A stretch of DNA of 8,791 nucleotides from an uncultured Ruminococcus sp. (GTDB taxonomy: Bacteria; Bacillota; Clostridia; Oscillospirales; Ruminococcaceae), in contig NZ_CAMHRZ010000141.1 of the NCBI RefSeq assembly GCF_946187255.1, positions 1 to 8,791 on the forward strand, given 5' to 3'. A model generated the notes under the pieces. The model ran no database searches. It worked only from the letters and a program-made list of their open reading frames with translations, and was not told the DNA's origin. Position 1 is the first letter of the stretch; each line of letters begins with the position of its first letter. Positions 6,940 to 8,791 of this stretch are shown here, piece after piece. Position numbers and translations under genes: made by a program.

Positions 6940-7611
6940 TCACGTTCTGTAAAAAACACAATCGAATGCTTCCGCATAATTACATCCTGCCTGCACACCG
7001 CGATAAGCCGCCAGTCCCGTGATAGCTTCATCGGAACGGGGGTGCGGGTAATCGCGCATAACGCCTTTATAGGCAGCCAGTGCTTTGAGTTTCAGGCATA
7101 CTCCGTCCAATCCTATCTCGACGAACATATTCGGGGTAAACAGCTTTGCGGAGGAATCGAAGGACCACTCTGTTGAAGATGGCACTTCCATGTATATGAA
7201 TTTCTTTAGTCTCGGAAGTCCCGGTCTGCGCTGGAACAATCTGGATGCTGCCTGTGCTGCATAGCTTGTCATGACATGATCGTTGTTCGTATCGGAGGGA
7301 TGATGGGTGAAAATGGCTTCCGCCCTGAAATCCGCGATACAAGACTCGATGAATTTTACAAGTTCGAGATGAGGTACTGTATTCATCTTGATATTCGGGA
7401 AATTTGAATGATATACCCTTGTGACGTTCATTATCCTCATTGCCTCAGCTTCATCCTCAGCCAGTGTGGAAGAACGATCCTGGCGGGCATCGGCTTCATC
7501 ACACATTATTGCAACAGCAACATTATTGCCTTCCGAAATGAGCTTTTTGATCGTTGCACCTGCCCCAAGCACTTCATCATCGGGGTGAGCCACAACTACC
7601 AGATAATTCAT
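6940..7611 (-). CDS. PIG-L/LmbE family zinc-dependent N-deacetylase
   Basis: This 223-residue protein has the two signature motifs of the family: AHPDDE at residues 8-13, and HHPSDTNNDH at 103-112. By comparison with MshB, His9, Asp12 and His112 should bind zinc and Asp11 should be the catalytic base. Family members remove an N-acetyl group from GlcNAc-type sugars (MshB in mycothiol, BshB in bacillithiol, PIG-L in GPI anchors). The length is usual for the family. There is no signal peptide, so it should act in the cytoplasm on a sugar nucleotide or lipid-linked sugar. The start is supported by AAGGAGG nine bases upstream. It follows capF by 40 bases and ends nine bases before the priming transferase. 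Its place in a glycan operon suggests that it exposes a free amine on a HexNAc; the actual substrate cannot be read from the sequence. Confidence 0.92.
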   Translation of the reverse strand: MNYLVVVAHPDDEVLGAGATIKKLISEGNNVAVAIMCDEADARQDRSSTLAEDEAEAMRIMNVTRVYHSNFPNIKMNTVPHLELVKFIESCIADFRAEAIFTHHPSDTNNDHVMTSYAAQAASRLFQRRPGLPRLKKFIYMEVPSSTEWSFDSSAKLFTPNMFVEIGLDGVCLKLKALAAYKGVMRDYPHPRSDEAITGLAAYRGVQAGCNYAEAFDCVFYRT

Positions 7612-7620
7612 ATTCTTACT

Positions 7621-7627
7621 CCTCCTT
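7621..7627 (-). promoter_or_regulatory. Shine-Dalgarno sequence of the deacetylase gene
   Basis: On the minus strand this reads AAGGAGG, the full consensus, with nine bases between it and the ATG at 7611. It fixes the deacetylase start and lies in the 40-base gap after capF. Confidence 0.85.
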
Positions 7628-7651
7628 CAAAATATAACCTGAGTTTACCAT

Positions 7652-8791
7652 TTAAACCGTCTCACCGAATGTGTCGGGATGCTTCGGGTCGAACTGCTCG
7701 TTCGCCCACATCACGGTCACAAGGTTCTCGGTGTCACTCAGATTGATGATGTTATGAGTGTATCCGGGCAGCATGTGTATAGCCTGTATCCTGTCGCCCG
7801 ATACTTCAAACTCGATAACTTCATCGGTGCCTATCTTACGCTCCTGTATCAGCCCGTGACCTGCCACAACGATGAAGAATTCCCACTTTGTGTTGTGCCA
7901 GTGCTGACCCTTTGTGATACCCGGCTTAGAAATATTCACGCTGAACTGACCGCAGTCAGTGGTCTTCAGAAGTTCGGTGAAGCTGCCGCGATCGTCGCAG
8001 TTCATTTTCAGGTCGAAGATAGTCTTCTCTTTGGGCAGATAGCTCAGATATGTTGAATACAGTTTCTTGGCGAAACTATTATTTGGTATCTCGGGCATGA
8101 CCAGCGTTTCGGGCTGTGCCTTGAAAGACTCCAGCAGATCAACGATCTCTCCCAGAGTGACCTTGTGGGTAGTCGGCACATAGCAGAACTTTCCGCTGTC
8201 ATTCGCAACAGGCGAAAGTTCGTCATACTCGCAGCGGTGCGGCTTGCCCTCGATGGCATCCAGCATTTCCTCTATCAGGTCATCGATGTAAAGCAGTTCA
8301 AGCTGAGTGCTTCTGTCATTGACCTGTATCGGCAGATCGTTGGCGATATTGTTGCAGAAAGTTGCCACAGCGCTGTTGTAGTTGGGTCTGCACCACTTGC
8401 CGAAAAGGTTCGGGAAACGGTAAACATAAACGGTCGCGCCTGTCTCTTTAGCGTAGTCGAAAAATAAATTCTCGCCCGCCAGCTTGCTTCTGCCGTATTC
8501 GCCGTCATAACGCCCGATCAGCGTAGCCTGCAAAGACGAGGACAGCATAACGGGACACTTGTTTTCATGCTTTTTCAGCGTATCCAGCAGTTCGCTTGCA
8601 AAACCGAAATTGCCCGCCATGAACTCGCTGTTATCCTTTGGACGGTTAACGCCCGCAAGGTTGAAAACGAGATCAGCCTTAGCGCAGTATTCATCCAGCA
8701 GAGACTTGTCCGTATCAATATCGAACTCAAATATCTCATCTATCCTGATATCGGGACGAGTGCGGTTCTTGCCGTCGCGTATATTTTTCAG
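7652..8791 (-). CDS. capF: CapF/FnlB/WbjC-type UDP-sugar reductase with C-terminal cupin (5' end outside the window)
   Basis: The reading frame is open to the right edge, so the protein is partial. 379 residues are visible, and probably only about 20 N-terminal residues, with the NAD(P)-binding glycine motif, are missing. The first in-frame ATG (8620) is internal, because clear family sequence (DLVFNLAGVNRP) lies before it. The N-terminal part is an extended short-chain dehydrogenase: a serine-rich SSSLQ strand, then YGRSK (visible residues 99-103) with the catalytic Tyr and Lys, then VYRFPNLFGKWCRPNYNS. The C-terminal part is a cupin starting near DDRGSFTELLKT, with metal-site residues HWH (297-299), Glu304 and His346 in PGYTHNI. 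In characterised CapF the cupin epimerises C3 of a 4-keto-6-deoxy UDP-HexNAc and the reductase domain reduces C4 with NADPH, giving the UDP-L-talosamine precursor of UDP-L-FucNAc. It acts in the cytoplasm. CapE would be expected upstream, beyond the edge. The family assignment is very secure; the final sugar is inferred. Confidence 0.95.
   Translation of the reverse strand: MKNIRDGKNRTRPDIRIDEIFEFDIDTDKSLLDEYCAKADLVFNLAGVNRPKDNSEFMAGNFGFASELLDTLKKHENKCPVMLSSSLQATLIGRYDGEYGRSKLAGENLFFDYAKETGATVYVYRFPNLFGKWCRPNYNSAVATFCNNIANDLPIQVNDRSTQLELLYIDDLIEEMLDAIEGKPHRCEYDELSPVANDSGKFCYVPTTHKVTLGEIVDLLESFKAQPETLVMPEIPNNSFAKKLYSTYLSYLPKEKTIFDLKMNCDDRGSFTELLKTTDCGQFSVNISKPGITKGQHWHNTKWEFFIVVAGHGLIQERKIGTDEVIEFEVSGDRIQAIHMLPGYTHNIINLSDTENLVTVMWANEQFDPKHPDTFGETV

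Noticed and set aside
8452..8620. Starting capF at the in-frame ATG at 8620
   Set aside because: The frame stays open to the right edge, and the 57 residues before this ATG include family-typical sequence (DLVFNLAGVNRP), so this is an internal methionine of a gene cut by the window.

Overview
The window is an interior piece of a surface-polysaccharide (capsule or exopolysaccharide) gene cluster. All eight genes read on the minus strand, so transcription runs from the right edge to the left edge. The first gene is cut at its 5' end by the right edge and the last is cut at its 3' end by the left edge, so the operon continues both ways. Strong Shine-Dalgarno sequences of the AAGGAGG type, tight packing and the protein style suggest a Firmicute. 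A Ruminococcus-like clostridium is my best guess, but there is no rRNA or housekeeping gene to prove it.

In transcription order the genes are: (1) 8791-7652, a CapF/FnlB/WbjC-type reductase with a C-terminal cupin domain, for UDP-L-FucNAc or a related 6-deoxy-L-HexNAc; (2) 7611-6940, a PIG-L/LmbE-type zinc N-deacetylase; (3) 6930-6235, a priming phosphoglycosyl transferase that loads the first sugar phosphate onto undecaprenyl phosphate; (4) 6121-4943, a WbuB-like GT-B glycosyltransferase; (5) 4946-3936, a predicted cytoplasmic sialidase-like (BNR/Asp-box) beta-propeller of unknown role; (6) 3884-2724, an ATP-grasp ligase of unknown substrate; (7) 2687-2076, a hexapeptide-repeat O- or N-acyltransferase of the CatB/XAT type; (8) 2079-913, a GT4-like glycosyltransferase; and then (9) 938-1, a second GT4-like glycosyltransferase, incomplete. 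That makes seven complete genes and two partial ones.

Genes 4/5 and 7/8 overlap by four bases (ATGA) and genes 8/9 overlap by 26 bases, so translational coupling is likely. The only sizeable gap inside the operon (6122-6234) holds a perfect 13-bp inverted repeat with a nested inner hairpin and no U tract. No promoter or terminator can be supported in the window, and no stretch above 300 bases lacks a gene.

A working model: CapF helps make the sugar nucleotide, the priming enzyme starts the lipid-linked repeat unit, and three glycosyltransferases extend it. The deacetylase, ATP-grasp ligase and acyltransferase may decorate it. The most interesting points are the deacetylase plus ATP-grasp pairing (free an amine, then form an amide) and the unsecreted sialidase-like propeller coupled to a glycosyltransferase.
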